Shown: positions 1 through 9,111, counted from the first letter of the stretch. The stretch: DNA of 41,490 nt from Acidimicrobiia bacterium (GCA_015488325.1 WFOA01000042.1:1-41490), one strand, 5' to 3'. Translations and numbers: made by a program. Notes: a model not told the origin generated them from the letters alone.

Positions 1-119
1 ACACGGAGATGACGGTGCAGTTGATCGCGCCGATCGCGATGGATGAGGGGTTGCGGTTCGCGATCCGTGAGGGGGGCCGCACCGTCGGTGCCGGCCGGGT
101 CACCAAGATCCTCAAATAG
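1..119 (+). CDS. tuf: Elongation factor Tu, C-terminal end (partial)
   Basis: The frame beginning at base 3 reads [19 protein letters not shown] and ends in RVTKILK before a TAG stop. This is the conserved end of domain 3 of EF-Tu, the GTPase that brings aminoacyl-tRNA to the ribosome. Only about 38 codons are in the window; the start lies upstream. It sits 32 bp before rpsJ with no hairpin terminator between them, as expected where the str operon runs into the S10 operon. Confidence 0.93.
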   Translation, partial: TEMTVQLIAPIAMDEGLRFAIREGGRTVGAGRVTKILK

Positions 120-151
120 CCACCAACCCCACCCCAACGAAACGAGCACAC

Positions 152-466
152 ATGGCAGAAGAAGGACAGAAGATCCGCATCAGGCTCAAGGCCTACGACC
201 ATCAGGTCGTGGACGAGTCGTCGCGTAAGATCGCCGAGACCGTCCTGCGGACCCAGGCCAAGATCCGCGGACCGGTGCCGCTGCCGACGGAGATCCACCG
301 GTACTGCGTGATCAGGGGTCCCCACGTCGACAAGGACTCGCGCGAACACTTCGAGCTGCGGATCCACAAACGGCTGATCGACATCCTCGAGCCCACCCCG
401 AAGACGGTGGACTCGCTGATGCGGCTCGATCTGCCGGCAGGAGTGGAAGTCGAGATCAAGCTGTGA
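152..466 (+). CDS. rpsJ: 30S ribosomal protein S10 (NusE)
   Basis: S10 is a small-subunit head protein that also acts as NusE in antitermination complexes. The 104-residue product has the family's normal length and the signatures RGPVPLPT (residues 39-46) and [12 protein letters not shown] (63-74). It opens the S10 operon. Its stop codon overlaps the GTG start of rplC (GTGA), so the two are probably translationally coupled. No S10-leader-type structure is evident in the short gap after tuf. Confidence 0.98.
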   Translation: MAEEGQKIRIRLKAYDHQVVDESSRKIAETVLRTQAKIRGPVPLPTEIHRYCVIRGPHVDKDSREHFELRIHKRLIDILEPTPKTVDSLMRLDLPAGVEVEIKL

Positions 467-1116
467 ACGCAATCCTCGGTGAGAAGCTGGGCATGACCCA
501 GATCTTCGATGACGAAGCCCGGGCCATCCCGGTGACCGTCATCAAGGCCGGGCCGTGCCACGTCGTCCAGGTCAAACGTCCCGAGAAGGACGGCTACGCC
601 GCGGTGCAGCTGTCCTTCGGGGAGGTGAAACCCAACCGGGTGAACAAACCCGCTGCCGGGCACTTCGCCAAGGCGGGGGTCGCCCCGGCGCGGCATCTGG
701 TCGAAGTGAAGGTCGACGACCCCGACGCCTACCAGGTCGGTCAGGCGATCACCATCGACGAGGTGTTCGCCGAAGGGACCCTGGCCGACGTCACCGGCGT
801 CTCGAAGGGCAAAGGCTTCGCCGGTGTCATGAAGCGCCACAACTTCGCCGGCCAGGGCGCCAGCCACGGGAACCACAAGAAGCATCGGGCTCCCGGGGCC
901 ATCGGCGCCTGCGCCACCCCGGCCCGGGTGTTCAAAGGCACCCGCATGGCGGGCCGGATGGGTGGCGAGCGGGTCACCGTCCTCAACCTCGAAGTGGTCG
1001 GCGTCGACGCCGAGCGCGGGCTGCTGCTGCTCGGCGGCGCGGTGCCGGGACCCAAAGGTTCGGTGGTCCTCATCCGTGAGGCCGTCAAGGGCAGGAAGGA
1101 GACCGACCGTGGCTGA
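463..1116 (+). CDS. rplC: 50S ribosomal protein L3
   Basis: L3 is an early-assembly 23S rRNA-binding protein whose long loop reaches the peptidyl-transferase centre. The product has 217 residues, normal for the family. It begins [15 protein letters not shown] and carries the conserved loop [20 protein letters not shown] near residues 116-135, followed by the [10 protein letters not shown] segment. The start is a GTG overlapping the rpsJ stop, and the 3' end overlaps rplD by 8 bases. Confidence 0.98.
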   Translation: MNAILGEKLGMTQIFDDEARAIPVTVIKAGPCHVVQVKRPEKDGYAAVQLSFGEVKPNRVNKPAAGHFAKAGVAPARHLVEVKVDDPDAYQVGQAITIDEVFAEGTLADVTGVSKGKGFAGVMKRHNFAGQGASHGNHKKHRAPGAIGACATPARVFKGTRMAGRMGGERVTVLNLEVVGVDAERGLLLLGGAVPGPKGSVVLIREAVKGRKETDRG

Positions 1117-1789
1117 GGTGAAAGCGCCCCTCTACGCCCTCGACGGTTCCCCCAAAGGCGAAGTCGTCCTCGACCCCGAGGTCTTCGGGATCGAACCGAA
1201 CTTGGCGGTGCTCCACCAGGTGATCACCGCCCAGCTCGCCGCCGCCCGGTCGGGCACGGCCTCGACGAAGACCCGAGGCGAGGTCCGGGGCGGTGGGCGG
1301 AAGCCGTGGCGCCAGAAGGGTCTCGGCCGGGCCCGGCACGGGTCGATCCGGGCGCCCCAGTGGGTGGGCGGAGGAGTCGCCCACGGTCCCAAGCCTCGGG
1401 ACTACAGCCAACGGACCCCCAAGAAGATGAAGCGTCTCGCCCTCCGCTCGGCGCTGTCGGCCCGGGCTTCGGAGCAGGCGGTGAAGGTGGTGGAGAACCT
1501 CGCCTGGGAGCGCCCCAAGACGAAACAGGCCGTCGCCCTCCTCGAAGCCATGGGGCTGGGAGGCAAGGTGCTGGTGGTCCTCGGTCGAGGCGACGTCGCC
1601 GCCGAACTCTCGTTCCGGAACCTCCCCCAGGTCCGGATCACCGAACCCGGCCACCTCACCGCCTACGACGTCCTCTGGTCCGACGACGTGGTGTTCACCA
1701 CCGAGACCCTGGGAGTGGCGGCCGGGTCGGGAACGTACGAGGTGAGCGAAGAGGACTTCGTCAAAGAGGAGGGAGGTGAGGCCGGATGA
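1109..1789 (+). CDS. rplD: 50S ribosomal protein L4
   Basis: L4 lines the peptide exit tunnel and in some bacteria controls its own operon. I place the start at GTG 1109, giving 226 residues beginning with the typical MAEVKAPLY. The open frame extends further upstream but only inside rplC. The extended tunnel loop is clear: [20 protein letters not shown] and then [14 protein letters not shown]. The 3' end overlaps rplW by 4 bases (ATGA). Confidence 0.97.
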   Translation: MAEVKAPLYALDGSPKGEVVLDPEVFGIEPNLAVLHQVITAQLAAARSGTASTKTRGEVRGGGRKPWRQKGLGRARHGSIRAPQWVGGGVAHGPKPRDYSQRTPKKMKRLALRSALSARASEQAVKVVENLAWERPKTKQAVALLEAMGLGGKVLVVLGRGDVAAELSFRNLPQVRITEPGHLTAYDVLWSDDVVFTTETLGVAAGSGTYEVSEEDFVKEEGGEAG

Positions 1790-2073
1790 AGGATCCCCGC
1801 GACATCATCATCGAGCCCGTCGTCTCCGAGAAGTCCTATGACCTCATCGAGCGGCACAACACCTACACCTTCGTCGTCGACCGGCGGGCCAACAAGACGG
1901 AGATCAAAGAGGCGATCGCCGAGATCTTCGACGTGAAGGTCCTCTCGGTCAACACCATGAACCGCAAAGGCAAGAGGAAGCGGACCGGCTGGGTGATGGG
2001 CAAACGCGCCGACACCAAGCGTGCCCTCGTCAAGCTGGCCGACGGCGACACCATCGACCTGTTCGGAGTCTGA
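1786..2073 (+). CDS. rplW: 50S ribosomal protein L23
   Basis: L23 sits at the tunnel exit and docks trigger factor and SRP. The 95-residue product has the family hallmarks [15 protein letters not shown] near the N-terminus and [20 protein letters not shown], followed by the basic stretch [10 protein letters not shown]. Its ATG overlaps the rplD stop and it is three bases from rplB. Confidence 0.97.
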   Translation: MKDPRDIIIEPVVSEKSYDLIERHNTYTFVVDRRANKTEIKEAIAEIFDVKVLSVNTMNRKGKRKRTGWVMGKRADTKRALVKLADGDTIDLFGV

Positions 2074-2076
2074 GCA

Positions 2077-2910
2077 ATGGCCATCAAGAAGAGAAAACCA
2101 ACGTCGCCGGGTCGCCGGTTCCAGACGGTCTCGGACTTCGCCGAGATCACCAAGAAGGAGCCGGAGAAGTCCCTCATCGCCAAGAAGAGCTCCACCGGGG
2201 GTCGCAACGCCTACGGGCGGATCACGTCGCGTCACCGGGGCGGTGGACACAAGCGGAAGTACCGCATCATCGACTTCCGTCGGAACAAGGACGGCGTCCC
2301 CGCCAAGGTCGCCGCCATCGAATACGACCCCAATCGGAACGCCAGGATCGCGCTGTTGCACTACGTCGACGGCGAGAAGCGGTACATCCTCGCCCCCGTC
2401 GGGGTGAAGGTCGGAGACGTGTTGGAGTCGGGGCCGAAGGCGGAGATCCGTCCGGGCAACGCCCTTCCGCTCCGGAACATCCCGGCCGGTTCCACCGTGC
2501 ACGCCATCGAGCTGCGGCCCGGAGGCGGTGCCAAGCTGGCCCGGTCGGCAGGGACGTCGGTGCAGCTCATGTCGAAGGAGTCGGACATGGCGCTGCTGCG
2601 CCTCCCATCGGGGGAGATGCGCATGGTGTCCCTCGACTGTCGTGCGACCCTGGGTCAGGTCGGGAACACCGACGCCGAGCTCGTCAAGCTGGGCAAGGCA
2701 GGACGGAACCGCTGGAAGGGGGTCCGCCCCCAGACCCGTGGGGTGGCGATGAACCCGGTGGACCATCCCCTCGGTGGTGGTGAAGGCAAATCGTCGGGTG
2801 GACGTCCCCCGGTGAGCCCCTGGGGCAAGCCCGAAGGCCGCACCCGGAAGAAGAAGAAGGCGAGCGACAAGATGATCGTCCGCCGTCGGAACGCGAAGGG
2901 TCGGAGGTAA
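2077..2910 (+). CDS. rplB: 50S ribosomal protein L2
   Basis: L2 is a core 23S rRNA-binding protein needed for subunit association and peptidyl transfer. It has 277 residues, the usual length. Signatures include [17 protein letters not shown] in the N-terminal half and [18 protein letters not shown] near the C-terminus, which contains the conserved histidine of the peptidyl-transferase region. It ends in a very basic tail ([20 protein letters not shown]). Confidence 0.98.
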   Translation: MAIKKRKPTSPGRRFQTVSDFAEITKKEPEKSLIAKKSSTGGRNAYGRITSRHRGGGHKRKYRIIDFRRNKDGVPAKVAAIEYDPNRNARIALLHYVDGEKRYILAPVGVKVGDVLESGPKAEIRPGNALPLRNIPAGSTVHAIELRPGGGAKLARSAGTSVQLMSKESDMALLRLPSGEMRMVSLDCRATLGQVGNTDAELVKLGKAGRNRWKGVRPQTRGVAMNPVDHPLGGGEGKSSGGRPPVSPWGKPEGRTRKKKKASDKMIVRRRNAKGRR

Positions 2911-2912
2911 CG

Positions 2913-3200
2913 ATGGGGCGCAGTCTGAAGAAAGGGCCCTTCGTCGACGACCACCTCCTCGAGAAGATCGAGGTGCTCAACGAGAAGGGTGAGAAACGAG
3001 TGATCCGGACGTGGAGCCGCCGCTCCACCATCATCCCCGAGATGGTCGGGCACACCATCGCCGTCCACGACGGCCGCAAGCACGTGCCCGTGTACATCAC
3101 CGAATCGATGGTGGGCCACAAGCTGGGCGAGTTCGCGCCCACCCGGACCTTCCGGGGCCACGCCGGGTCGAAGCGGGAGAAGGCGGCGAGGCGGCGATGA
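2913..3200 (+). CDS. rpsS: 30S ribosomal protein S19
   Basis: S19 forms a complex with S13 in the 30S head. The 95-residue product begins [19 protein letters not shown] and contains [19 protein letters not shown] and [15 protein letters not shown], all family signatures. Its stop overlaps the ATG of rplV (ATGA). Confidence 0.98.
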   Translation: MGRSLKKGPFVDDHLLEKIEVLNEKGEKRVIRTWSRRSTIIPEMVGHTIAVHDGRKHVPVYITESMVGHKLGEFAPTRTFRGHAGSKREKAARRR

Positions 3201-3544
3201 AGGTACGAGCCCAGGCCAAGTACATCCGGCAGTCGCCCTACAAGGTGCGGCGGGTCCTCGACCTCGTCCGGGGACTCCCCGTGTCCGAAGCCGAGCACAT
3301 CCTCTCGTTCACCCAGCGCCGGGCTGCCGAACCGGTCGCCAAGGTGTTGCGTTCGGCGGTGGCGAACGCCGAACACAACTTCGCTCTCGACGCCGACGAA
3401 CTGGTGGTGGCCGAGGCGTACGCCGACGAGGGTCCCACCCTCAAGCGGTACCGTCCCCGGGCCCGAGGGCGAGCAACCCGGATCCGCAAGCGGACGAGCC
3501 ACATCACCATCGTCGTGGCCGACCGGAGCGAGGAGGAGGACTGA
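3197..3544 (+). CDS. rplV: 50S ribosomal protein L22
   Basis: L22 contacts all 23S domains and its hairpin narrows the exit tunnel. I choose ATG 3197, overlapping the rpsS stop, giving 115 residues starting [20 protein letters not shown]. Upstream in-frame codons lie inside rpsS. The C-terminal hairpin [20 protein letters not shown] is present. The gene overlaps rpsC by one base. Confidence 0.97.
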   Translation: MKVRAQAKYIRQSPYKVRRVLDLVRGLPVSEAEHILSFTQRRAAEPVAKVLRSAVANAEHNFALDADELVVAEAYADEGPTLKRYRPRARGRATRIRKRTSHITIVVADRSEEED

Positions 3545-4644
3545 TGGGGCAGAAGACACACCCCTATTCGTTCCGGTTGGGCATCGTCACCGACTGGAAA
3601 TCGAAGTGGTATTCGGACAAGGACTACGTCGAGCTCGTCAACGAAGACAACCGGATCCGTGAGTACCTCCGCAAGGAACTCACCCGGGGTGCGGTGTCGC
3701 GCGTCGAGATCGAACGCACCCGAGACCGGGTCGTGGTGGAGATCCACACGGCCCGCCCGGGCGTGGTGATCGGACGCAAAGGCGTGGAGGCGGAGCGTCT
3801 CCGTTCGGGCCTGGAGGAGATCGCCTCCAAGCCGGTGAAGCTCAACATCATCGAGGTGAAGGACCCCGAGCTCGACGCCCAGCTCCTCGCCCAGGGGATC
3901 GCCGACCAGCTCGAGAACCGGGTGGCGTTCCGCCGGGCGATGAAACGGGCCGTGGCCACCGCCATGAAGGCGAACGCCCAGGGTGTCCGCGTCGAATGCA
4001 AAGGCCGTCTCGGTGGCGCCGAGATGGGTCGGCGGGAGTGGTACCGGGAGGGCCGGGTTCCCCTGCACACCCTTCGGGCCGACATCGACTATGGCACCGC
4101 CACCGCCCGTACCACCGTTGGCGCCATCGGCGTGAAGGTCTGGGTCTACAAGGGCGACGTCCTTCCCTCCGGCGCCCCGTCGAAGGAGAAGATCGCCGCC
4201 GAGGCGGCCCTCGCCACCGGCGGCCCGGCCCGCCGTGGCGTGCGGGCGGCGCCGGCGAAGGCCCGGGCGGAACAGGCCGTGGAGGGTGGTAGGATGCCCC
4301 GCCTCATCGAGGCCGGCGGCGGCAAGCGTCTCATCGAGGCCGGCGGCGGCAAGCGAGAGGGCAAACGCCTCATCGAGGCCGGCGGCGGCAAGCGTGTGCT
4401 CGACGCCGAACTGGCCGAAGCCGAATACCGGGAAGAGCGCAGCGCGCTCGAAGACACCGAAGTGACGGCAGAGGCCGAGGTCGAGGCTCCGGCCGAGACC
4501 GTGGAGACACCGACCGAGACCCCGTCGGGTGACGCCGCGGAGGAGTCGGCTCCGGTCGCCTCCGAGGAGACCGCTCCCGAGGCCGATACCGGAGACGCGA
4601 CCGAGCCCGACGGCGGGACCACAGAGGAACAGGAAGAGGAGTAA
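3544..4644 (+). CDS. rpsC: 30S ribosomal protein S3 with long repeat-bearing acidic tail
   Basis: S3 lies at the mRNA entry channel. Residues 1 to about 215 form the standard protein, including the KH-type segment [17 protein letters not shown] and the C-terminal domain ending [10 protein letters not shown]. The chain then continues to 366 residues, well beyond the usual 210-280. The extension holds three copies of RLIEAGGGK (residues 253-261, 262-270 and 275-283), encoded by near-identical 27-bp units. After that comes a roughly 80-residue Glu/Ala/Thr-rich acidic tail ending EEQEEE. The frame is intact and linked to rplP, so the extension is likely translated. Its role is unknown. Confidence 0.96.
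   Translation: MGQKTHPYSFRLGIVTDWKSKWYSDKDYVELVNEDNRIREYLRKELTRGAVSRVEIERTRDRVVVEIHTARPGVVIGRKGVEAERLRSGLEEIASKPVKLNIIEVKDPELDAQLLAQGIADQLENRVAFRRAMKRAVATAMKANAQGVRVECKGRLGGAEMGRREWYREGRVPLHTLRADIDYGTATARTTVGAIGVKVWVYKGDVLPSGAPSKEKIAAEAALATGGPARRGVRAAPAKARAEQAVEGGRMPRLIEAGGGKRLIEAGGGKREGKRLIEAGGGKRVLDAELAEAEYREERSALEDTEVTAEAEVEAPAETVETPTETPSGDAAEESAPVASEETAPEADTGDATEPDGGTTEEQEEE
4300..4392 (+). repeat. Three 27-bp coding repeats in rpsC
   Basis: Units lie at 4300-4326, 4327-4353 and 4366-4392. The first two are directly adjacent; a 12-bp segment encoding REGK separates the second and third. Each unit encodes RLIEAGGGK, and the units differ only at the third base of the first codon (CGC or CGT). 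Such near-identity suggests recent duplication or replication slippage. Confidence 0.95.
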
Positions 4645-4650
4645 GCGGTC

Positions 4651-5064
4651 ATGTTGATGCCGAAGCGTGTGAAGCACCGCAAGGTGCATCGCGGCCGCAG
4701 GAGCGGCGTCGCCAAGGGTGGAACGAAGGTGACCTTCGGCGAGTACGGGCTGCAGGCCCTCGAACCGGCGTGGATCACCGCCCGTCAGATCGAGGCCGCC
4801 CGGGTGGCGATCACCCGCGCCGTCAAGCGCGGTGGGAAGGTGTGGATCACGATCTTCCCCGACAAGCCGGTGACCCAGAAGCCGGCGGAGACCCGGATGG
4901 GTTCCGGCAAAGGGAACCCGGAGTACTGGGTGGCCGTGGTGAAGCCCGGTCGGGTCATGTTCGAGCTGGCCGGCGTCTCCGAGGAGCTGGCCCGTGAGGC
5001 GATGCGCCGTGCCGGACACAAGCTGCCGATCAAGACCCGTTTCGTGACGAGGGAGGAAGCATGA
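4651..5064 (+). CDS. rplP: 50S ribosomal protein L16
   Basis: L16 helps position A-site tRNA at the large subunit. The 137-residue product starts [15 protein letters not shown], the classical N-terminus, which supports ATG 4651 rather than the ATG two codons later. The loop [14 protein letters not shown] and the ending [11 protein letters not shown] are family signatures. It overlaps rpmC by 4 bases (ATGA). Confidence 0.97.
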   Translation: MLMPKRVKHRKVHRGRRSGVAKGGTKVTFGEYGLQALEPAWITARQIEAARVAITRAVKRGGKVWITIFPDKPVTQKPAETRMGSGKGNPEYWVAVVKPGRVMFELAGVSEELAREAMRRAGHKLPIKTRFVTREEA

Positions 5065-5288
5065 AGGCCGACGACCTCCGCGACATGACCATGGAGGAGC
5101 TGGTCGAGGCGTTGGCCGAGGCGAAGGAGGAGCTCTTCAATCTCCGCTTCCAGCTCGCCACCAACCAGCTCGACAACACCGCTCGGATCAAAGCGGTGAA
5201 GAAGGACATCGCCCGCATCCTCACCGAGATGCGGCGTCGAGAGATCGAGGCGTGGCGTGCGCAGGCCGCCACCGGGGAGAGTGCGTGA
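5061..5288 (+). CDS. rpmC: 50S ribosomal protein L29
   Basis: L29 is a two-helix protein near the tunnel exit. The 75-residue product contains [20 protein letters not shown] and [20 protein letters not shown], the usual hairpin with the LRFQ signature. Start and stop both overlap neighbours (ATGA with rplP, TGATG with rpsQ). Confidence 0.96.
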   Translation: MKADDLRDMTMEELVEALAEAKEELFNLRFQLATNQLDNTARIKAVKKDIARILTEMRRREIEAWRAQAATGESA

Positions 5289-5545
5289 TGACCGAGCGTG
5301 GAACTCGCAAGGTGCGGGTGGGCGTCGTCGTGTCGGACGCGCGTGACAAGACGGTGACCGTGGAGGTGCCGACCTCCTACAAGCACCCGCGCTACGACAA
5401 GATCGTTCGACGCAGCACCCGTTTCCACGCCCACGACGAGCACAACGAGGCCAAGGTGGGCGACACGGTACGGATCGTGGAGACGCGGCCGCTGTCGAAG
5501 ACGAAGCGGTGGCGTGTCGCCGAGATCGTGGAGCGTGCCCGATGA
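5288..5545 (+). CDS. rpsQ: 30S ribosomal protein S17
   Basis: S17 is a primary 16S rRNA-binding protein with an OB fold. I start at ATG 5288, which overlaps the rpmC stop and gives 85 residues beginning [17 protein letters not shown]. The motif [20 protein letters not shown] and the ending [19 protein letters not shown] are typical. GTG 5285 is a possible alternative one codon earlier. Confidence 0.96.
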   Translation: MTERGTRKVRVGVVVSDARDKTVTVEVPTSYKHPRYDKIVRRSTRFHAHDEHNEAKVGDTVRIVETRPLSKTKRWRVAEIVERAR

Positions 5546-5910
5546 TCCAGCAGGAATCCAGGGTCAAGGTGGCCGACAACACCGGCGCCCGGGAGGTGCT
5601 CTGCATCCGGGTGCTCGGCGGCTCGACCCGCCGGTACGCGCGGGTCGGCGACGAGTTCATCGGCACCGTGAAGGAGGCCCAGCCGGGTGGTTCGGTGAAG
5701 AAGGGCGAGATCGTCCGGGCGGTGGTGGTGCGGACCCGGAAGGAGAAGCGGCGTCCCGACGGCACCTACATCCGGTTCGACGACAACGCCTGTGTGATCA
5801 TCGACAACAACCGCCAGCCGCGGGGGACCCGCATCTTCGGGCCCGTCGCCCGGGAGCTGCGCGACAAGCGTTTCATGCGGATCGTCTCCCTCGCCCCGGA
5901 GGTGCTCTGA
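5542..5910 (+). CDS. rplN: 50S ribosomal protein L14
   Basis: L14 forms part of an intersubunit bridge. ATG 5542 overlaps the rpsQ stop and gives exactly the canonical 122 residues, beginning [19 protein letters not shown]. Other signatures are [18 protein letters not shown] and [20 protein letters not shown]. Its stop overlaps the ATG of the small ORF at 5910 instead of rplX, an unusual junction. Confidence 0.97.
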   Translation: MIQQESRVKVADNTGAREVLCIRVLGGSTRRYARVGDEFIGTVKEAQPGGSVKKGEIVRAVVVRTRKEKRRPDGTYIRFDDNACVIIDNNRQPRGTRIFGPVARELRDKRFMRIVSLAPEVL

Positions 5911-5996
5911 TGACCCGTCCCACTTTTGACAGCACGAACGGGCAGTATTTGCCGTTTTCTGCTGTCAATTCGGAGTTGGAGGAGGTCCTCCGATGA
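5910..5996 (+). CDS. Possible 28-residue ORF between rplN and rplX
   Basis: A short frame ([20 protein letters not shown], then SELEEVLR) fills the whole rplN-rplX gap. Its ATG overlaps the rplN stop and its stop overlaps the rplX start, so ribosomes could pass through it by coupling at both ends. I recognise no relative. Base use is much less GC-rich than in the flanking genes, and most of the frame is a palindrome (5926-5968), so it may be an inserted palindromic unit that happens to stay open rather than a functional peptide. Function is unknown. Confidence 0.45.
   Translation: MTRPTFDSTNGQYLPFSAVNSELEEVLR
5926..5968 (+). repeat. AT-rich imperfect palindrome in the rplN-rplX gap
   Basis: TTGACAGCA (5926-5934) is matched perfectly by TGCTGTCAA (5960-5968). 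Inside, AACGGGCA (5937-5944) pairs with TGCCGTT (5950-5956) with one bulged G, leaving the loop GTATT. The RNA would form a long hairpin within the S10 operon transcript. Composition contrasts with the surroundings. It could be a mobile palindromic unit or an RNA regulatory or processing site. No second copy was noticed in the window. Confidence 0.8.
5978..5991 (+). promoter_or_regulatory. rplX ribosome binding site inside a short hairpin
   Basis: The rplX Shine-Dalgarno tract GGAGGAGG (5978-5985) is followed at once by TCCTCC. GGAGG (5978-5982) can pair with CCTCC (5987-5991) around the loop AGGT. In free RNA this would hide the site, so initiation at rplX may depend on ribosomes arriving from the upstream ORF. 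The structure is read directly; its effect is inferred. Confidence 0.5.
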
Positions 5997-6295
5997 AGTT
6001 GCGTGAAGGCGACCGGGTGATGGTCATCGCCGGCAAGGACGCCGGGAAGGAGTCGCGTATCGCGCGCGTCTTCCCCAAGAAGGACAAGGTCATCGTCGAA
6101 GGCGTCAACACCGCCAAGAAGCATCAGAAGCCCCGCGGCCAGACGATGCAGGGCGGCATCATCGACAAGGACATGCCGATCCACGTCTCCAACGTGATGA
6201 TCGTGTGCGACGAATGCGGACCGACCCGGATCGGCTACCGGATCGACGAGACCGGCAAGCACCGCATCTGTCGGAAGTGCGGAGGTGACCTGTGA
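5993..6295 (+). CDS. rplX: 50S ribosomal protein L24, zinc-type
   Basis: L24 starts large-subunit assembly. The 100-residue product has the N-terminal KOW motif ([20 protein letters not shown]) and [16 protein letters not shown]. The C-terminal region adds two CxxC pairs (C72/C75 and C93/C96), which would form a zinc ribbon as in many bacterial L24 proteins. The ATG overlaps the stop of the preceding short ORF, and the gene overlaps rplE (GTGA). Confidence 0.97.
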   Translation: MKLREGDRVMVIAGKDAGKESRIARVFPKKDKVIVEGVNTAKKHQKPRGQTMQGGIIDKDMPIHVSNVMIVCDECGPTRIGYRIDETGKHRICRKCGGDL

Positions 6296-6849
6296 CGCCC
6301 CGGCTCAAAGAGAAGTACTGGAACGAGATCCACCCCCGCCTCCAGCGGGAGCTGGGGCTGGAGAACCCCATGGAGGTTCCCCGCCTCACCAAGATCACCG
6401 TCAACATGGGGGTGGGCGAAGCCGTCGCCGACCGTAAACAGATCGAGTCCGCCACCGAGGAGCTCGCCCTCATCACCGGGCAGCGTCCCCGTCTGAACCG
6501 GGCCCGGAAGTCGATCGCCGGGTTCAAGATCCGCAAGGGCATGCCGGTGGGCGTGTCCGTCACCCTGCGGGGAGACCGGATGTGGGAGTTCTTCGACCGG
6601 CTCATGGCGATCGCCATCCCCCGGGTGCGGGATTTCCGGGGCCTCAACCCCCGGTCCTTCGACGGGCACGGCAACTACAGCTTCGGCTTCACCGAACAGC
6701 TCATCTTCCCCGAGATCGACTACGACCGGGTGACGGCGATCCGAGGCATGGACATCACGATCGGGACCAGCGCCGACAACGACGAGCACGCCAAGGCCCT
6801 GCTCGAAGCCTTCGGGTTCCCGTTCCGGCGCCAAGAGGCAAAGGTGTGA
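6292..6849 (+). CDS. rplE: 50S ribosomal protein L5
   Basis: L5 binds 5S rRNA in the central protuberance. The 185-residue product starts at a GTG overlapping the rplX stop. Motifs include [35 protein letters not shown] and [20 protein letters not shown], all characteristic. rpsN follows after 10 bases with a GGAG ribosome binding site. Confidence 0.97.
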   Translation: MTPRLKEKYWNEIHPRLQRELGLENPMEVPRLTKITVNMGVGEAVADRKQIESATEELALITGQRPRLNRARKSIAGFKIRKGMPVGVSVTLRGDRMWEFFDRLMAIAIPRVRDFRGLNPRSFDGHGNYSFGFTEQLIFPEIDYDRVTAIRGMDITIGTSADNDEHAKALLEAFGFPFRRQEAKV

Positions 6850-6859
6850 AGGAGCAGGC

Positions 6860-7045
6860 ATGGCACGGAAAGCATTGATCGTCAAACAGCAACGAACTCC
6901 CAAGTTCAAGGTGCGCGCCTACAACCGCTGCAAGCGGTGTGGGCGCCCCCGGGCCTACCTGCGCGCGTTCGGGATGTGCCGGATCTGTGTGCGGGAGCTG
7001 GCGTCGCGGGGTGAGCTCCCCGGAGTGCGAAAGGCCTCTTGGTGA
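6860..7045 (+). CDS. rpsN: 30S ribosomal protein S14, type Z
   Basis: This is the short zinc-binding form of S14 (61 residues). The cysteines are C24, C27, C40 and C43 in the pattern CKRC...CRIC. It begins [24 protein letters not shown], the usual type-Z start. Its stop overlaps the rpsH start. Confidence 0.98.
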   Translation: MARKALIVKQQRTPKFKVRAYNRCKRCGRPRAYLRAFGMCRICVRELASRGELPGVRKASW

Positions 7046-7440
7046 TGTTGACCGATCCGATCGCCGACATGCTCACGCGGATCCGCAACGCGACGCGCGC
7101 CGGCAAAGAGACGGTGAGCATGCCTTCGTCCCAGATGAAGGAGCGGATCGCCAAGATCCTGGCGGCCGAAGGGTTCATCGACGGGTTCGAGGTCGAACCC
7201 GCCAAGGCGGGCCGCACCCTCACCATCAGGCTTCGCTACGGGGATCAGCGCACCCCCGCCATCCAGGGGATCAAACGGGTCTCCAAGCCGGGGCATCGGG
7301 TTTATCGGGGCGCGTCGGAGCTGCCGCGCATCCAGGGTGGTATCGGGATGGCCGTGGTGTCCACGTCCCAGGGGCTCATGCCCGACCGCGAGGCCCGTCG
7401 CCGGCGCCTCGGCGGCGAGATCATCTGTGAGGTGTGGTGA
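7045..7440 (+). CDS. rpsH: 30S ribosomal protein S8
   Basis: S8 is a central 16S rRNA-binding protein and in some bacteria a translational repressor of the spc operon. I choose ATG 7045, which overlaps the rpsN stop and gives 131 residues beginning [16 protein letters not shown]. The in-frame TTG and GTG just upstream are less likely. Signatures are SKPGHRVYRG and GIGMAVVSTSQGLMPDREAR. The stop overlaps the rplF start. Confidence 0.97.
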   Translation: MLTDPIADMLTRIRNATRAGKETVSMPSSQMKERIAKILAAEGFIDGFEVEPAKAGRTLTIRLRYGDQRTPAIQGIKRVSKPGHRVYRGASELPRIQGGIGMAVVSTSQGLMPDREARRRRLGGEIICEVW

Positions 7441-7979
7441 TGTCGCGCGTCGGCAACGCTCCCATCCCCATCCCCGACGGTGTCGAGGTCACGGTGGACG
7501 GCACCCGGGTCACGGTCAAGGGGCCGAAGGGGACCCTCGAGCGAACCTTCCACGAGCGGGTGACCATCGAGGTGACCGACGGCGTCGCCACGGTGAAACG
7601 TCCCGACGACAGCCGGGAGTCGAAGGCGCTGCACGGGCTGTCCCGGGCGCTGTTGGCCAACATGGTCGCCGGGGTGTCCCAGGGCTACCGAAAGGAGCTG
7701 CAGATCATCGGGGTGGGATACCGGGCGGCCCTCAAAGGCAAGTCTTTGGAGCTGCAGCTCGGGTTCAGTCATCCCGTCTCCTACACCGCCCCCGAAGGGG
7801 TGGATTTCGAGGTGCCCGAGCCCACCAAGGTGATCGTGAGCGGCATCGACAAGGAGAAGGTCGGCCAGGTCGCCGCCGAGATCCGCAAGCTGCGCCCCCC
7901 CGAGCCCTACAAGGGCAAGGGCATCCGCTACGTCGACGAGTACGTGCGGCGCAAGGCCGGAAAGGCAGGTAAGCGATGA
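7440..7979 (+). CDS. rplF: 50S ribosomal protein L6
   Basis: L6 lies near the factor-binding site. ATG 7440, overlapping the rpsH stop, gives 179 residues beginning [17 protein letters not shown]. The C-terminal signature [19 protein letters not shown] is exact for the family. Two in-frame GTG codons upstream are less likely starts. It overlaps rplR by 4 bases. Confidence 0.97.
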   Translation: MSRVGNAPIPIPDGVEVTVDGTRVTVKGPKGTLERTFHERVTIEVTDGVATVKRPDDSRESKALHGLSRALLANMVAGVSQGYRKELQIIGVGYRAALKGKSLELQLGFSHPVSYTAPEGVDFEVPEPTKVIVSGIDKEKVGQVAAEIRKLRPPEPYKGKGIRYVDEYVRRKAGKAGKR

Positions 7980-8329
7980 AGGGGACCCGCGCCACGGCTC
8001 GGGCTCGGCGACATGTCCGGGTACGCAAGAAGGTCCGGGGCACCGCCGACCGCCCCCGGTTGGCCGTGTTCCGCTCCAACAGGTACATCTACGCCCAGTT
8101 GATCGACGACACCAAGGGCCACACCATCGCCGCCGCCTCCTCCCAGGAGCGCGAGCTGAGGGACCGTCGGCTCAGCGTCGAAGTCGCCGCCGACGTCGGG
8201 CGGCTCCTCGCCGAACGCGCCAAGGCGGCGGGGGTGTCCACGGTGGTGTTCGACCGGGGAGGGTTCAAATACCACGGCCGGATCAAGGCCCTGGCCGACG
8301 CCGCCCGTGAGTCGGGCCTGGAGTTCTGA
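7976..8329 (+). CDS. rplR: 50S ribosomal protein L18
   Basis: L18 binds 5S rRNA with L5. The 117-residue product has the basic N-terminus, then [20 protein letters not shown], and ends [20 protein letters not shown] followed by ESGLEF, the standard family ending. The start overlaps the rplF stop. Confidence 0.97.
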   Translation: MKGTRATARARRHVRVRKKVRGTADRPRLAVFRSNRYIYAQLIDDTKGHTIAAASSQERELRDRRLSVEVAADVGRLLAERAKAAGVSTVVFDRGGFKYHGRIKALADAARESGLEF

Positions 8330-8340
8330 GGAGCATGGCA

Positions 8341-8886
8341 ATGGCAGAGCCACAGCAGTACGACGAGCGGGTCATCCAGATCAACCGGGTGGCGAAGGTC
8401 GTCAAGGGCGGCCGCCGGTTCTCCTTCACGGCGCTGGTCGTCGTCGGGGACGGCAACGGCCGGGTCGGCATCGGATACGGCAAGGCCAAAGAGGTCCCGG
8501 CGGCGATCCAGAAGGGGATGGAGATCGCCCGCCGGTCGATGATCACCGTGCCGATGGCCGGGTCGACCATCATCCACCAGGTCGAAGGCTCCCACGACGC
8601 GTCCCGGGTCCTGATCAAACCGGCGGCGCCCGGTACCGGGGTGATCGCCGGAGGTGCGGTGCGTCAGATCCTCGAAGCGGCGGGCATCAAAGACGCCCTG
8701 GCGAAGTCCCTCGGGTCCCCCACCCACCTCAACGTGGCCCGGGCGACGATGAACGCGCTCAGAGCCCAGCGGCGCCCCGACGAGGTGGCACGGCTGCGGG
8801 GCAAGCGTCCCGAAGACTTCGTGCCGCCGGGCCTGCTCGCCGCCTACCGGGGCACCGAGTCGTTGCGTGCCGCCGGGGAGAAGTGA
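8341..8886 (+). CDS. rpsE: 30S ribosomal protein S5
   Basis: S5 helps keep decoding accurate and lines the mRNA entry channel. I prefer ATG 8341 over ATG 8335: the GAGGAG site at 8328-8333 is 7 nt from 8341 but only 1 nt from 8335. The product is 181 residues, with [32 protein letters not shown] and [16 protein letters not shown] as family motifs. Confidence 0.96.
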   Translation: MAEPQQYDERVIQINRVAKVVKGGRRFSFTALVVVGDGNGRVGIGYGKAKEVPAAIQKGMEIARRSMITVPMAGSTIIHQVEGSHDASRVLIKPAAPGTGVIAGGAVRQILEAAGIKDALAKSLGSPTHLNVARATMNALRAQRRPDEVARLRGKRPEDFVPPGLLAAYRGTESLRAAGEK

Positions 8887-8895
8887 GGTTCGGAG

Positions 8896-9081
8896 ATGGC
8901 CGAGAAGATGTTGCGAGTGACCCTCCGCCGCAGTGTGATCGGTGAGAAACCGAAGACCCGCGCCACGGTGCGGAGCCTGGGGCTGCGCAAACTCCACCAG
9001 ACGGTGGAGCATCGGGACAGCCCCGTCGTGCGAGGGATGATCCACCGGGTTCGCCACCTGGTGGAGGTGGAAGAGGACTGA
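8896..9081 (+). CDS. rpmD: 50S ribosomal protein L30
   Basis: This 61-residue small large-subunit protein has the core VTLRRSVIGEKPKTRATVRS followed by LGLRKLHQTVEHRDSPVVRG and MIHRVRHLVEV. This is the bacterial short L30. It lies between rpsE and rplO, its standard position. Confidence 0.96.
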   Translation: MAEKMLRVTLRRSVIGEKPKTRATVRSLGLRKLHQTVEHRDSPVVRGMIHRVRHLVEVEED

Positions 9082-9111
9082 GACCGGGGCCGGACAGCTC
9101 GGAGAGACACC

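Noticed and set aside
4300-4392. CRISPR-like or mobile repeat
   Set aside because: The three 27-bp units are in frame within rpsC and lack spacers of constant length, so they are coding repeats.
3238-5019. Long minus-strand open frame opposite rplV-rpsC-rplP
   Set aside because: It lies entirely under well-identified ribosomal protein genes and encodes a low-complexity product typical of antisense frames in GC-rich DNA.
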